This document shows positions 7,935-18,837 of a stretch of 64,000 bases of DNA, piece by piece. Under the pieces are notes generated by a model. The model was not told the origin of the DNA, did not search any database, and saw only the letters and a list, made by a program, of their open reading frames with translations. Every line of letters starts with the position of its first letter. Position 1 is the stretch's first letter. Origin of the DNA: an uncultured Desulfovibrio sp. (GTDB taxonomy: Bacteria > Desulfobacterota > Desulfovibrionia > Desulfovibrionales > Desulfovibrionaceae); NCBI RefSeq assembly GCF_910584445.1, contig NZ_CAJUBO010000001.1:35603-99602 (forward strand). Reading direction: 5' to 3'. Made by a program: the position numbers and the translations under genes.

Positions 7935-9221
7935 CTAGTGCCGGAACGAGCGCTGGCCCGTGAAGACCATGGCTACCTGGGGCACGGCCTCGTTGCAGGC
8001 CATGATGACCTCGGCGTCGCGCAGGGAGCCGCCGGGCTGGGCGATGGCGGTCACCCCCTGGGCCACGGCCACGTCCACGCCGTCGCGGAAGGGGAAAAAG
8101 CCGTCCGACACCAGGCGCGACCCGGGCAGCCCCCCGCGCGCCTCGCGGGTGCGCGCGCGGATGTCCTCAAGCCTGGCGGCGAGGGCGGCGTCGCCTTCGG
8201 CCCGCTGCTCCAGTTCGTACAGCGAGAGACCGCATTCGCGGAAGGCCAGGCTGTCGGCATATTTGGTATAGGCCTTGTGGATGGTGAGTTCCGCGCAGCC
8301 CACGCGGTCCTGCTCGCCGGTGCCGATGGCAACCGTGGCGCCGTTGCGGACGAAAATGACCGAATTGGAGGTAACGCCCGCCTCCACGGCCCAGGCGAAG
8401 CGCAGGTCGGAAAGCTCGTCGCGGTCGGGAGCGCGGGCGACGACTTCCACGCCGTCCTTTGTCCTGGCCGTTGCCGGGAGAAAGTCCGCGTCCGCGAGGA
8501 TGCGGTTCTGGAACGATTTCTGGACGATGATGCCGCCGTCCGCCAGGCTCTTGATGTCCAGCCAGGCCGAGCCGACCAGTTCCTCAAGCCGGCCGAGTCC
8601 GGGAAGCTCCATGATGCGGAGGTTCTTGCGGCCCTTGAGGATATCCACCACGCCCGGCTCAAAGGCGGGCGCGGCCACCACCTCGAAGTAGCTGGCGGCG
8701 ATGGTCTCCGCCGCCGCGCGGCACAGGGTCCGGTTGACCACCACGGCGCCCCCGAAGGCCGCGATGCGGTCGCTCCAGAAGGCGCGGCTGAGCGCCTCGG
8801 CGATGCCGCCCTCCGCCTCGGGGACCCAGGCGGCGCCGCAGGGATTGTTGTGCTTGAGGATGACGGCGGCCGGCCGTTCGGTGAGGTACTGGAGGATATT
8901 GGCGCCGTTGTCCACATCCGTGAGGTTGGTCTTGCCGGGATGCTTGCCCGCCTGGATCATCTGCGCCTCGTCCAGGCGCGAGACGATGCCGTGCCCCGGT
9001 CCGCGCCAGGCCAGGCCGCCGAGGCTGAGCGAGCCTTCCTTCAGGGCATAGAGGGCGGCGGGCTGGTCGGGGTTTTCGCCGTAGCGCAGGCCCTTTTCCT
9101 CGCCGTCCAGCGTCCAGACGCGCTTTTCATAGACCAGCCGCTCGTCGCCGAGGAGGATGGTCATGGTCTCGGGGAAGGCATCCTTGCGAATGGTGGAATA
9201 CATGGCTTTGAGATCCGGCAT
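7935..9221 (-). CDS. purH: AICAR transformylase (PurH C-terminal domain, stand-alone)
   Basis: The protein matches the phosphoribosylaminoimidazolecarboxamide formyltransferase half of PurH, which formylates AICAR from 10-formyl-tetrahydrofolate in purine synthesis. It has 428 residues and starts almost directly with LRYGENPDQPAALYA (about 45-59). The catalytic Lys-His pair is in ILKHNNPCGA (K123, H124). The N-terminal IMP cyclohydrolase domain of normal PurH is absent, so the last ring closure must be done by another protein. Late motifs SNSVIFVRNGATVAIGTG and FFPFRDGVDVA are present. The start has GGAGA upstream. It is the first gene of a three-gene operon with cbiA and a glycosyltransferase. 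Confidence 0.92.
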   Translation of the reverse strand: MPDLKAMYSTIRKDAFPETMTILLGDERLVYEKRVWTLDGEEKGLRYGENPDQPAALYALKEGSLSLGGLAWRGPGHGIVSRLDEAQMIQAGKHPGKTNLTDVDNGANILQYLTERPAAVILKHNNPCGAAWVPEAEGGIAEALSRAFWSDRIAAFGGAVVVNRTLCRAAAETIAASYFEVVAAPAFEPGVVDILKGRKNLRIMELPGLGRLEELVGSAWLDIKSLADGGIIVQKSFQNRILADADFLPATARTKDGVEVVARAPDRDELSDLRFAWAVEAGVTSNSVIFVRNGATVAIGTGEQDRVGCAELTIHKAYTKYADSLAFRECGLSLYELEQRAEGDAALAARLEDIRARTREARGGLPGSRLVSDGFFPFRDGVDVAVAQGVTAIAQPGGSLRDAEVIMACNEAVPQVAMVFTGQRSFRH

Positions 9222-9324
9222 GATATGTCTCCGTGCGGTGGGGCGCGGCGCGGACAGGCGGCCGCGCCAGGAGGCGCCACCCTAGCATGAAAGTCCGGCC
9301 AACGCCAGCGCGGAACGGCACGCG

Positions 9325-9353
9325 TTGACGTGGCGGGCGCGAACCTCTACAAG
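9325..9353 (+). promoter_or_regulatory. Likely sigma70 promoter before the 9386 gene
   Basis: TTGACG at 9325-9330 and TACAAG at 9348-9353 are separated by 17 bases. The inferred transcription start is near 9360, giving a leader of about 26 bases. The -35 match is good and the -10 match is weak. Confidence 0.5.
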
Positions 9354-9385
9354 AGGGCAACGCTACCCCGGAGGTTCCCCGGCGC

Positions 9386-9760
9386 ATGGAAAAACTTCTG
9401 CTCAGGCTCGCGCGGCAGCTGGACGCCCTGGATGAGGCGTCGCTCATGGCGCTCTGGAGCAAGTACGCCACCCTGACGAGTCGCTTTGAGCCTACCCGCC
9501 GCTGGGAGGAGGGGGCGCTGGTCTTCTCCCTCATCCAGGCCAAGCACTGGAAAAACCAGCTTTTCAACTACTGCTGGCGCGAGCAGCGGCGGCCGCCCGA
9601 CGCCCCCGCCGGGGCGCCCGTCGATGCTTCCCCCCGGGATGCCGCTCCCGCCCCGGATTTTGCCCTGGAGCGCGCGCCGGAACCCCCGGCGGTCCCCTGC
9701 CGGGTGCTGAGTTTCCGGCCTTCGCGGACGGATGCCGGGACCGGCCCGAAAGACGGGTAG
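9386..9760 (+). CDS. Conserved-looking hypothetical protein, 124 aa
   Basis: I do not recognise this protein. The first 70 residues look like a compact helical domain with a regular acidic/hydrophobic pattern (MEKLLLRLARQLDALDEA, then WSKYATLTSRFEPTRRWEE). They include several Trp and end in a basic segment NYCWREQRRP. The remaining 55 residues are Pro/Ala-rich and probably disordered. There is no signal peptide or membrane segment. The start ATG lies 33 bases after a plausible -10 box, and GGAGG is close upstream. It stands between a divergent operon and a signalling operon. The gap to the next start is 150 bases, so it may be its own unit. A role cannot be inferred. Confidence 0.7.
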   Translation: MEKLLLRLARQLDALDEASLMALWSKYATLTSRFEPTRRWEEGALVFSLIQAKHWKNQLFNYCWREQRRPPDAPAGAPVDASPRDAAPAPDFALERAPEPPAVPCRVLSFRPSRTDAGTGPKDG

Positions 9761-9911
9761 CGCCGCCGGGCCGCATGCGGGTGTGGCCGGCCGGGGCGCG
9801 TGGTTGATGGCGGCGGGAAAATCCGGTAGTATCCTGCCCTGGTTCGCTGAAGGGGGTTCTCTCGCCGGAACCGACGGCGTCAGGCCGTCGCCAACCCCGC
9901 ACGGGGCTGTC

Positions 9912-11039
9912 ATGCAAACGTCCTTCAAGCGCCACAAAGGCGCTCCCAATACCATGCTCATCGTGGATGACGATGAGCTGAACCGCGATATTCTCGCCAT
10001 GCTGTTCGAGGCGGATCACGCCATCCTCCAGGCGGCCAACGGCCTGGAGGGGCTGAAGGCCTTTTCCGAGCGAAGCGAGGATATCTGCGCCATCCTCCTG
10101 GATGTGATGATGCCGGTCATGGGCGGCATGGAAATGCTGGAGGCGCTCGCGCGCACGCATGTGCCCGAACGCGTGCCGGTGTTCCTCATCACGGGCGAGA
10201 GCGGCGGCGAGGTCATCAAGCAGGCGTACGACCTTGGCGTCATGGACGTCATTTCCAAGCCCATCACGCCGCATATCGTCCTGCGGCGGGTGAACTCGGT
10301 CATGGAACTCTTCGCGGCCCGCAACCACCTTGCGGACGTGGTGGCCGAGCAGACAGAGGAACTGCGCGAGCAGAACAAGCAGCTCCAGAGCTTCAACATG
10401 GGCATGATCGAGGCGCTCGCCACGGCCACGGAATTTCGCAGCGGCGAATCCGGCGAGCATGTGCGCCGCATCCATGACATCACGCGGCTGCTCCTGGTGA
10501 GTTCCCCGTTGCGCGAACAGTTTTCCGAGGAGGATATCCGCCAGATCTCGCTGGCGGCCATCCTGCATGACGTGGGCAAGATCTCCGTGCCGGACGCCAT
10601 CCTCAACAAGCCGGGCAAGCTCACGCCCGAAGAGTTCGCCATCATGCAGCGGCACACCGTGAGCGGCGACGAGATGCTCACGAGGATCCCGCAGCTCAAG
10701 GGCCTGCCCTTTTACGACTATGCGCGGCTCATCGCCCGGCACCATCACGAGCGCTGGGACGGCAAGGGCTATCCCGACGGACTCGCCGGGGACGCCATCC
10801 CCCTCTGCGCCCAGATCGTGGGCGTGGCCGACGTGTACGACGCCCTGGTCAGCTTGCGCGTGTACAAGCCGCCGTTCGGCCACATGGACGCGGTGGACAT
10901 GATCGTCAACGGCCGCTGCGGGGTGTTCAACCCCCTGCTCATGGAATATTTCCGCGATATTGCGCCGTCCATCCGCGAACTGTACGCGCGCAGCGCGCAG
11001 ACGGAAATGCAGACGGAAACACAGACGGAAACAAGGTGA
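9912..11039 (+). CDS. Response regulator with HD-GYP cyclic-di-GMP phosphodiesterase domain
   Basis: The N-terminal receiver domain (about residues 12-130) has the acidic pocket IVDDDELNRD, the phosphoacceptor D64 in LLDVMMPVMGG and the conserved Lys in ISKPITPH. The output is an HD-GYP domain from about 165 to 345, with ILHDVGKISVPD (H219, D220) and HHERWDGKGYPDGLAG (GYP at 286-288). Proteins of this type hydrolyse cyclic di-GMP when phosphorylated. The start ATG at 9912 is the best in-frame choice, and one at 9954 would still keep the receiver. The C-terminus has a threefold QTET-like repeat. It heads an operon with an HPt protein and a hybrid kinase, which probably form its phosphorelay. 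Confidence 0.92.
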   Translation: MQTSFKRHKGAPNTMLIVDDDELNRDILAMLFEADHAILQAANGLEGLKAFSERSEDICAILLDVMMPVMGGMEMLEALARTHVPERVPVFLITGESGGEVIKQAYDLGVMDVISKPITPHIVLRRVNSVMELFAARNHLADVVAEQTEELREQNKQLQSFNMGMIEALATATEFRSGESGEHVRRIHDITRLLLVSSPLREQFSEEDIRQISLAAILHDVGKISVPDAILNKPGKLTPEEFAIMQRHTVSGDEMLTRIPQLKGLPFYDYARLIARHHHERWDGKGYPDGLAGDAIPLCAQIVGVADVYDALVSLRVYKPPFGHMDAVDMIVNGRCGVFNPLLMEYFRDIAPSIRELYARSAQTEMQTETQTETR

Positions 11040-11045
11040 ACTGTC

Positions 11046-11396
11046 ATGGACGCGACACGCAAGGCGCGGCTGGAGGCCGCGGGCATCAATGTGGACGGCG
11101 CGCTGGAACGCTTCATGGGCAATGCGTCCATGCTGGAGCGCTACCTTGGCCGCTTTCTTGAAGAAAAAAGCTATGCGGCCCTGAGCGACGCCGTGGCGGC
11201 CGACGATGCCGCGGCCGCGGCGGCCGCCGTGCATACGCTCAAGAGCGTCTGCGGCACCATCGGCTGCGAACGCATGCGCGAGCTGGCCCTTGCCCAGGAG
11301 GCGAAAATGCGCGCCGGCGACTGGCCGGGCGCCAAGGCCATGATGCCCGAACTGGCGGCGGAGTACGCCGGCATCTGCGCGGCGCTGCGGGGTTGA
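11046..11396 (+). CDS. Histidine phosphotransfer (HPt) protein
   Basis: This is a small helical protein of 116 residues with the HPt motif AVHTLKSVCGTIGC, the phosphorylated residue being H63. HPt proteins relay phosphate between the receiver domains of hybrid kinases and response regulators. It starts six bases after the HD-GYP regulator and ends 33 bases before the hybrid kinase. That is exactly the set of parts needed for a kinase-receiver-HPt-receiver relay. The stretch DDAAAAAAAVH before the active site is alanine-rich but keeps helix periodicity. No membrane segment or other domain is visible. Confidence 0.9.
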   Translation: MDATRKARLEAAGINVDGALERFMGNASMLERYLGRFLEEKSYAALSDAVAADDAAAAAAAVHTLKSVCGTIGCERMRELALAQEAKMRAGDWPGAKAMMPELAAEYAGICAALRG

Positions 11397-11429
11397 GGAC
11401 CCCGCGCGCAAACGATCCCAGAGGTTCGC

Positions 11430-14209
<2,780 letters not shown>

Positions 14210-14213
<4 letters not shown>

Positions 14214-14608
14214 AGGCCCCTGGCGCGGCGCCCCCCGGGGGGGACGAAGCCGGAAGCCCGGAAGTCCTGCTCGTCTATGTGACCATGCCGGATGAGGCGG
14301 GGGACGGCGTTGCGGCGCGCACGTTGGCGCGCGCTCTTGTGGAGCAGGGGCTGGCCGCGGGGGTCAATGTGCTTTGCGGCGCGCGCTCCGTGTACCGCTG
14401 GCGCGGCGAGATCCGCGAGGCGGGGGAGTGCCTGCTTCTGGCGCAGGTGGCCGCGCCCGCGTTCGCGGCGTTCCGCGCCGCCGTGGTGGCGCGGCATCCG
14501 CATGTGACGCCCTGCATCCTGGGGCTTGCCGTGGCGGCGGGCCATGCGCCCTTTGTGCGCTGGATCAGGGAAAACAGCGCGGCGGAAAACAGCGCGGAGA
14601 ACTCCTGA
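14210..14608 (+). CDS. cutA: CutA-like divalent cation tolerance protein
   Basis: This is a CutA1-family protein, a small trimeric cytoplasmic protein linked to copper tolerance, of debated function. Visible family features are VLLVYVTMPDEA near residue 20, then LARALVEQGLAAGVNVL, then YRWRGEI and ECLLLAQV. About 15 extra Gly/Pro residues precede the domain, and a short repetitive tail (ENSAAENSAENS) ends it. The GTG start at 14210 overlaps the kinase stop by four bases, so it depends on translational coupling. The usual C-terminal Trp/Leu end of the family is shortened. No metal-export genes are adjacent. Confidence 0.85.
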
Positions 14609-14655
14609 GGCGTTCCGCGTCCGCGCCGGTGGATCACAACAGCAGCGAGGCGTCC

Positions 14656-15615
14656 ATGTCCATCTATGTTTCCGGTTCCCTTGCCTTTGACCGCATCATG
14701 ACCTTCCCCGGCAATTTTCAGGACCACATCCTCATGGACAAGCTCCACATGCTCAATGTGAGCTTCATGGTGGACCGCATGGAGGAACGCAACGGCGGCT
14801 GCGCCGGGAACATCGCCTATTCCCTGGCTCTGCTCGGGGAAAAGCCCGTCATCGTTTCCTCGGCCGGGCGCGACTTTGATGGCTACGCCGCCCGCCTGCA
14901 GGCCCTGGGCCTGCCCCTGGACGGCATCCGCCGCGACGCCTCGGTGTTCACGGCGCTCTGCTACATCACCACGGACATGAACAGCAACCAGATCACGGGC
15001 TTTTATCCCGGCGCCATGAACGTGCCGGCGGACTACGCGTTCCCCGCGCTGGACGCGGACACGGACCTCGCCATCGTCTCGCCGGGCAATGTGGAGGACA
15101 TGCGCCGCCTGCCCGCGCTCTTCCGCAGCCAGGGCGTGCCGTATATCTTTGACCCCGGCCAGCAGCTCCCCGTGCTCTCCGGCGAGGACCTGCGCCGGGC
15201 CATTGAAGGCGCGTTCGCCTGCATCACCAACGATTATGAGCTGAATATGATCTGCAAGGCCACGGGCATGAGCGAGGACGAACTCTTGGGCCGCGCGCTC
15301 TGGCTCGTGACCACCCTCGGCGCCGAGGGTTGCCATGTGCGCGGCGCGGACGGCACGGACGTGCGCGTGCCCGCCGTTCCGGTGGAGCGCGTCGCCGATC
15401 CCACAGGCGCGGGCGACGCCCAGCGCGCGGGCCTTATCAAGGGGCTGGCGGCGGGGCTTTCCATGCCCGAGGCGGCCCGCCTCGGTTCGGTGAGCGCCAG
15501 CTTTGCCATCGAGCGCATGGGCACGCAGGAACACAGCTATACGCCCCGCCAGTTCCGCGCCCGGTATGAGGCGGCCTTCGGCCCCTGGCCGGCGGAACTC
15601 GTCGCCTGGAAATAG
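14656..15615 (+). CDS. PfkB-family carbohydrate/nucleoside kinase
   Basis: This is a 319-residue sugar or nucleoside kinase of the ribokinase (PfkB) fold, closest in style to adenosine kinase-like proteins. Residues 38-60 hold the substrate-side motif ERNGGCAGNIAYSLALLG. The C-terminal ATP/anion-hole motif is DPTGAGDAQRAGLIKG, which has the catalytic Asp. A Gln stands where most family members have Phe (GAGDAF). The substrate cannot be deduced. The ATG at 14656 lies 48 bases after cutA, so it is probably cotranscribed. The last residues, PWPAELVAWK, are intact, and length is normal for the family. Confidence 0.88.
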   Translation: MSIYVSGSLAFDRIMTFPGNFQDHILMDKLHMLNVSFMVDRMEERNGGCAGNIAYSLALLGEKPVIVSSAGRDFDGYAARLQALGLPLDGIRRDASVFTALCYITTDMNSNQITGFYPGAMNVPADYAFPALDADTDLAIVSPGNVEDMRRLPALFRSQGVPYIFDPGQQLPVLSGEDLRRAIEGAFACITNDYELNMICKATGMSEDELLGRALWLVTTLGAEGCHVRGADGTDVRVPAVPVERVADPTGAGDAQRAGLIKGLAAGLSMPEAARLGSVSASFAIERMGTQEHSYTPRQFRARYEAAFGPWPAELVAWK

Positions 15616-15694
15616 CGCGGTCCGGCCTTGAGGCGCGCGGCGGCGACCGCGCGGACGCGGAACAGTCGCGTTGCCGGTCAGGCCACGGGTCCGT

Positions 15695-17338
15695 TCAGGA
15701 GAGCGCCAGACGCGCCTCCAGCGCCGGGTCCACCGGAACCTCCCGCGTGGTCAGCACCCTGTCCACGCGCACCGTGCCCGTGGCGGCGCCGCGCAGGGGC
15801 CGCACATGCCGCGCCTCGGCATAGAGGATGCGCGCACTGGCGGCGTCACGCCGCCAGCTCTTGCAGGCCGCGAGGCATCCGGCCTGCTCCAGCGTGCGCT
15901 CAGGGACCTCCTGGCCGGCATGGGCGCGGCGGATGAGCACATGCGCGCCCGGGCCGCCCTCGGCATGCAGCCAGATGTCCCCGGGCGCGGCCTTGCGCAG
16001 CAGGGCCGCATTGCCTCTGGCGTCGCGGCCGCGCAGGAGCTGAAAACCGTCATCGCTGAGAAACGCCTGGACATGCGGCGGGATGTCGCGCGGCAGGGCG
16101 GCGCCTGAAGCGGGCCTGCGCGTCGGCCGCGCCCCGCCGGCAGGCGCGGCGGGCAGCGGCGCGTTCCCGGCAAGCGCCCGCCGCAGCAGCGCCGCCTCCT
16201 CCAGAAGCGCGGCGCGCCGCGGCTCCAGCAGCTCTAGCCCGCGTCTGCCCCGTTTGGCGGCATGGAACATGCGCTCCATATTGGTCCGCAGGCTGTGACG
16301 CGGGTCAAGGCGGACGCGGCGTCCGTCCCCCCCGTCGCCATGCGGCGGGGCATCGCCCTCTCCGTCCGGGGGGAGCGTCACGAAGGGCGCCCGGACATCC
16401 GCGTCCCAGCGCCAGAGATGGGCGCGCAGGGCCAGGGCGTCCGCCTGTCTGGCCGTCATGGCCCGGAGCCGGTCCTCTTCCTCGTCCAGCTTTTTCAGCA
16501 GGCGTTCCGTCTGGCGCAGGCGCCGCTGCGCGGGTCTCGCGCGTTGCGCCGTTTCCGCCTCGGCCTGCCGCGCGAGGACCAGGCTTCGGGCCGCCTGTTC
16601 CACAAGCGCCACCGCATCGCTGCCGGAGTGTTCGCAAAGGTCGCCCCGCAGGGCCGGGGGCAGGGGCCAGGCCGAAATGACGCGCACGGGCGGCGCCGCG
16701 CCGTCCTCCCGGGCCGCCTCCGCAGAATACAGGAAAAGATCACCGCCGCCCGCGCGCAGGTCCTCCAGCAATGCCCACTGTTCGGGCGCTTCCAGATGGG
16801 CCAGGCTGCGCCGCAGGGCCGGGGTGAGCACCGGCCAGTCGCGCCAGTGCGCCAGCGCGTCGGGCAGGGCCTCGGGCAGGGGCCAGTGCGGTATGTCCGG
16901 CTCGGGCGGCGGGCATGCCTGTTCCGTCCCCGGCGTCTGGAAATGCAGGCTCGCGCCCTCGCGCAGGTCCAGCAGGAGCCAGAGGGCGACGCCCGCGGGC
17001 AGGGCGCCCCCTTCCCGTTCCGCGTTCCCGCTCAGGAGGAGCCAGAGCCTGCGCTGCCAGAATTGCGGCACGCAGGCGGCGATGCGCCGCCCCACCGCGT
17101 ATTTCCGCAGACGCATGACGGCGGCGTCGGGCGGCGCCGCAGCCGTGAGGCGCGTGCGGGAGAGAAAGCAGAAGGGCTCCTTGCGGTCGTGGCGCAGGCA
17201 GAACTGGCGCTTTTCGCCCTTGCCGTAGAGGGTGACGGCCAGCAGGGCCGGGCCTGCCTCCTGGAGTTTCTCGATGCGGCTGCCTTCGATCAGCGGGAGC
17301 GCAGCCTCGCAAAAGCGGCGGAAAAGATGGGCATCCAT
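15695..17338 (-). CDS. rqcH: NFACT-family RNA-binding protein (RqcH/fibronectin-binding-like)
   Basis: This protein has the NFACT layout: an N-terminal domain beginning MDAHLFRRFCEAALPLIEG, a middle coiled region (about 255-300, RLRQTERLLKKLDEEEDRLR) and a C-terminal NFACT-R domain. The last contains FQLLRGRDARGNAALLRKA, GDIWLHAEGGPGAHVLIRR and the late ARHVRPLRGA. Members such as RqcH bind stalled 60S/50S-tRNA complexes and add C-terminal Ala tails. Others were called fibronectin-binding proteins. It is 547 residues, near the usual 550-570. The highly conserved Asp-Arg residues needed by RqcH were not checked, so the symbol is tentative. It is transcribed divergently from the DUF362 gene. 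Confidence 0.82.
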   Translation of the reverse strand: MDAHLFRRFCEAALPLIEGSRIEKLQEAGPALLAVTLYGKGEKRQFCLRHDRKEPFCFLSRTRLTAAAPPDAAVMRLRKYAVGRRIAACVPQFWQRRLWLLLSGNAEREGGALPAGVALWLLLDLREGASLHFQTPGTEQACPPPEPDIPHWPLPEALPDALAHWRDWPVLTPALRRSLAHLEAPEQWALLEDLRAGGGDLFLYSAEAAREDGAAPPVRVISAWPLPPALRGDLCEHSGSDAVALVEQAARSLVLARQAEAETAQRARPAQRRLRQTERLLKKLDEEEDRLRAMTARQADALALRAHLWRWDADVRAPFVTLPPDGEGDAPPHGDGGDGRRVRLDPRHSLRTNMERMFHAAKRGRRGLELLEPRRAALLEEAALLRRALAGNAPLPAAPAGGARPTRRPASGAALPRDIPPHVQAFLSDDGFQLLRGRDARGNAALLRKAAPGDIWLHAEGGPGAHVLIRRAHAGQEVPERTLEQAGCLAACKSWRRDAASARILYAEARHVRPLRGAATGTVRVDRVLTTREVPVDPALEARLALS

Positions 17339-17403
17339 GCCGGGAGTTTAGCCTCCGGGGGCGCAGGGAACAAGTGCGCCCTCCCGGGCCTGCGTGATGC
17401 TGC

Positions 17404-17431
17404 TTTACAGCCTGCGGCGGCTCGGCATAGT
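17404..17431 (+). promoter_or_regulatory. Likely promoter of the DUF362 gene, leaderless transcript
   Basis: TTTACA at 17404-17409 and CATAGT at 17426-17431 are separated by 16 bases. The inferred transcription start is about 17438, which is only two bases before the ATG at 17440. No Shine-Dalgarno sequence is visible, so the mRNA is predicted to be leaderless. Confidence 0.5.
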
Positions 17432-17439
17432 CTGTGGTC

Positions 17440-18405
17440 ATGGATGCCGCATCCGTCCCTTCCGGCGCCGTTGCCGCGCCTGTTCCGGTGGCCCTGCTCC
17501 GTTGCGGGTGCTATGAGGCGCCGCTGGTGCGCGAGGCCGTGGCGCGGGCGCTGGAGGCGTCGGGGCTTGCGGTGGGCCGCGGCCTGCGTGTGCTCGTCAA
17601 GCCCAATCTGCTCATGCCCAAACTTCTGGCCTGCACGCATCCGCAGGTGGTGGCCGCCGCCTGCGCCTGGCTGCTGGAGCGCGGGGCGCGGGTGGAAGTG
17701 GCGGATTCGCCGGGTTTTGGCCGCGCCGCCGCCGTGGCGCGGGCCATCGGACTCGAGGACGCCCTGCGCCCGCTGGGCCTGGCCGTGGCGTCTTCGGACA
17801 GGCCGGAGCGCGTGGAGCTTGCCCTGCCCGGCGGCGGCAGGCCGCGCCTTCTGGTCTCGCGCCGCGCCCTGGAGTGCGATCTTGTGCTTTCGGCGGCCAG
17901 GGTCAAGGCGCACAGCCAGATGGCGCTCACCCTGACGGTCAAGAACTGTTTCGGCTGTGTGCAGGGCCTGCGCAAGGCACTGGTGCATGCGCGGGAGGGA
18001 CGGGAACCGGAGCTTTTTGCGGACTGCCTGGCCGCGCTCTGGGCCGTCCTGCCCCCTGTGGCTGCCCTGGCCGACGGCATCACGGCCATGCATGTCACCG
18101 GGCCGGGCCGGGGCGAACCCTTCGCCCTGGGCCTTGTGGGCGCGAGCTGTTCGGCCCCGGCGCTGGATACGGCCCTGCGCGAGCTTCTGGGCGCGCCGCC
18201 AACGCCGCTGGAAGCCGCCCTGGCCCGCAGGGCGGCCGCCGGCGACGCCCGGGCGCGGCCGGAAGCCGTCTATCCGCTGCTCAGGCTCGAACAATGCCGG
18301 GCGCAGGGCTTTGTGGTTCCGGCGGAACTCATGCACACCTCGTTCCGGCCCGGACGGCTCGTGCGGAGCCTGCTGCGGCGGGTATGGGCCGCCGTGCGAG
18401 GCTAG
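17440..18405 (+). CDS. DUF362 domain protein
   Basis: This is a 321-residue protein of the DUF362 family, whose members are often linked to Fe-S cluster proteins but have no settled function. Visible conserved blocks are VLVKPNLLMPK near residue 50, VADSPGFGRAAAVARAIG near 90, SAARVKAHSQMALTLTVKNCFGC near 150 and ADGITAMHVTGPGRGEP near 215. It lacks the C-terminal ferredoxin-like Cys motifs found in longer members. The start ATG at 17440 was preferred to GTG at 17434 because the latter lies upstream of the inferred transcription start. Its stop is followed immediately by a hairpin and the repeat at 18406. Confidence 0.85.
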   Translation: MDAASVPSGAVAAPVPVALLRCGCYEAPLVREAVARALEASGLAVGRGLRVLVKPNLLMPKLLACTHPQVVAAACAWLLERGARVEVADSPGFGRAAAVARAIGLEDALRPLGLAVASSDRPERVELALPGGGRPRLLVSRRALECDLVLSAARVKAHSQMALTLTVKNCFGCVQGLRKALVHAREGREPELFADCLAALWAVLPPVAALADGITAMHVTGPGRGEPFALGLVGASCSAPALDTALRELLGAPPTPLEAALARRAAAGDARARPEAVYPLLRLEQCRAQGFVVPAELMHTSFRPGRLVRSLLRRVWAAVRG

Positions 18406-18780
18406 AGCGTTTTCGCAAGGAAATTGCGGAAACGCTCTGGTGGATGCGGGAGCAGACATCCGCGCCGTAATATGACGGAAAACCACGCTTTTCCGCCGCT
18501 TGTTCCGCGCTGCGGAGAAATGCAGGCAGCGAAACCCGAGGAAAATGCTCTCTGTTTTTTCATGTGCCGAAGGAAAAGAGACGTTTTCCGCTCGCCGCCC
18601 GGAGCGGAGCGAAGGGCGGGGGCTGTCGCCGCAAGAATCCTAAAAAATAAGAATTTTCCGGGCTGGCAAGGAAGAGAAAAATTTTCGCGGGGAGTGTACT
18701 TAAGTCCTCGACCAAGAAAATTTTTTTCTGACGCAGCCAGCCCGGAAAAAGCTGTTTTTGACGGATAATTGTGGCAGTAT
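18406..18780 (+). repeat. Dispersed structured repeat, copy A
   Basis: This non-coding element of about 375 bases starts right after the DUF362 stop. An inverted copy lies at 32226-32652. In order it contains: a hairpin AGCGTTTTCGCAA/TTGCGGAAACGCT; a module CGGAAAA-CCACGC-TTTTCCG; GAGGAAAATGCTCT; the conserved block GGGCGGGGGCTGTCGCCGC; a nested hairpin; and GCTGTTTTTGACGGAT. The outer stem pairs 18654-18667 with 18736-18749 perfectly. The inner stem pairs 18675-18686 with 18716-18729. The loop between them contains GGAGTGTACTTAAGT. Stem sequences differ from copy B but keep pairing. Together with 57 further bases up to cbiK it fills the gap to the next gene. Confidence 0.85.
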
Positions 18781-18837
18781 ACATCCTGCCATCCCAAACC
18801 ATCCTCGGAATCTGCCTGCCCGGAGCTTTTTCCCCCG

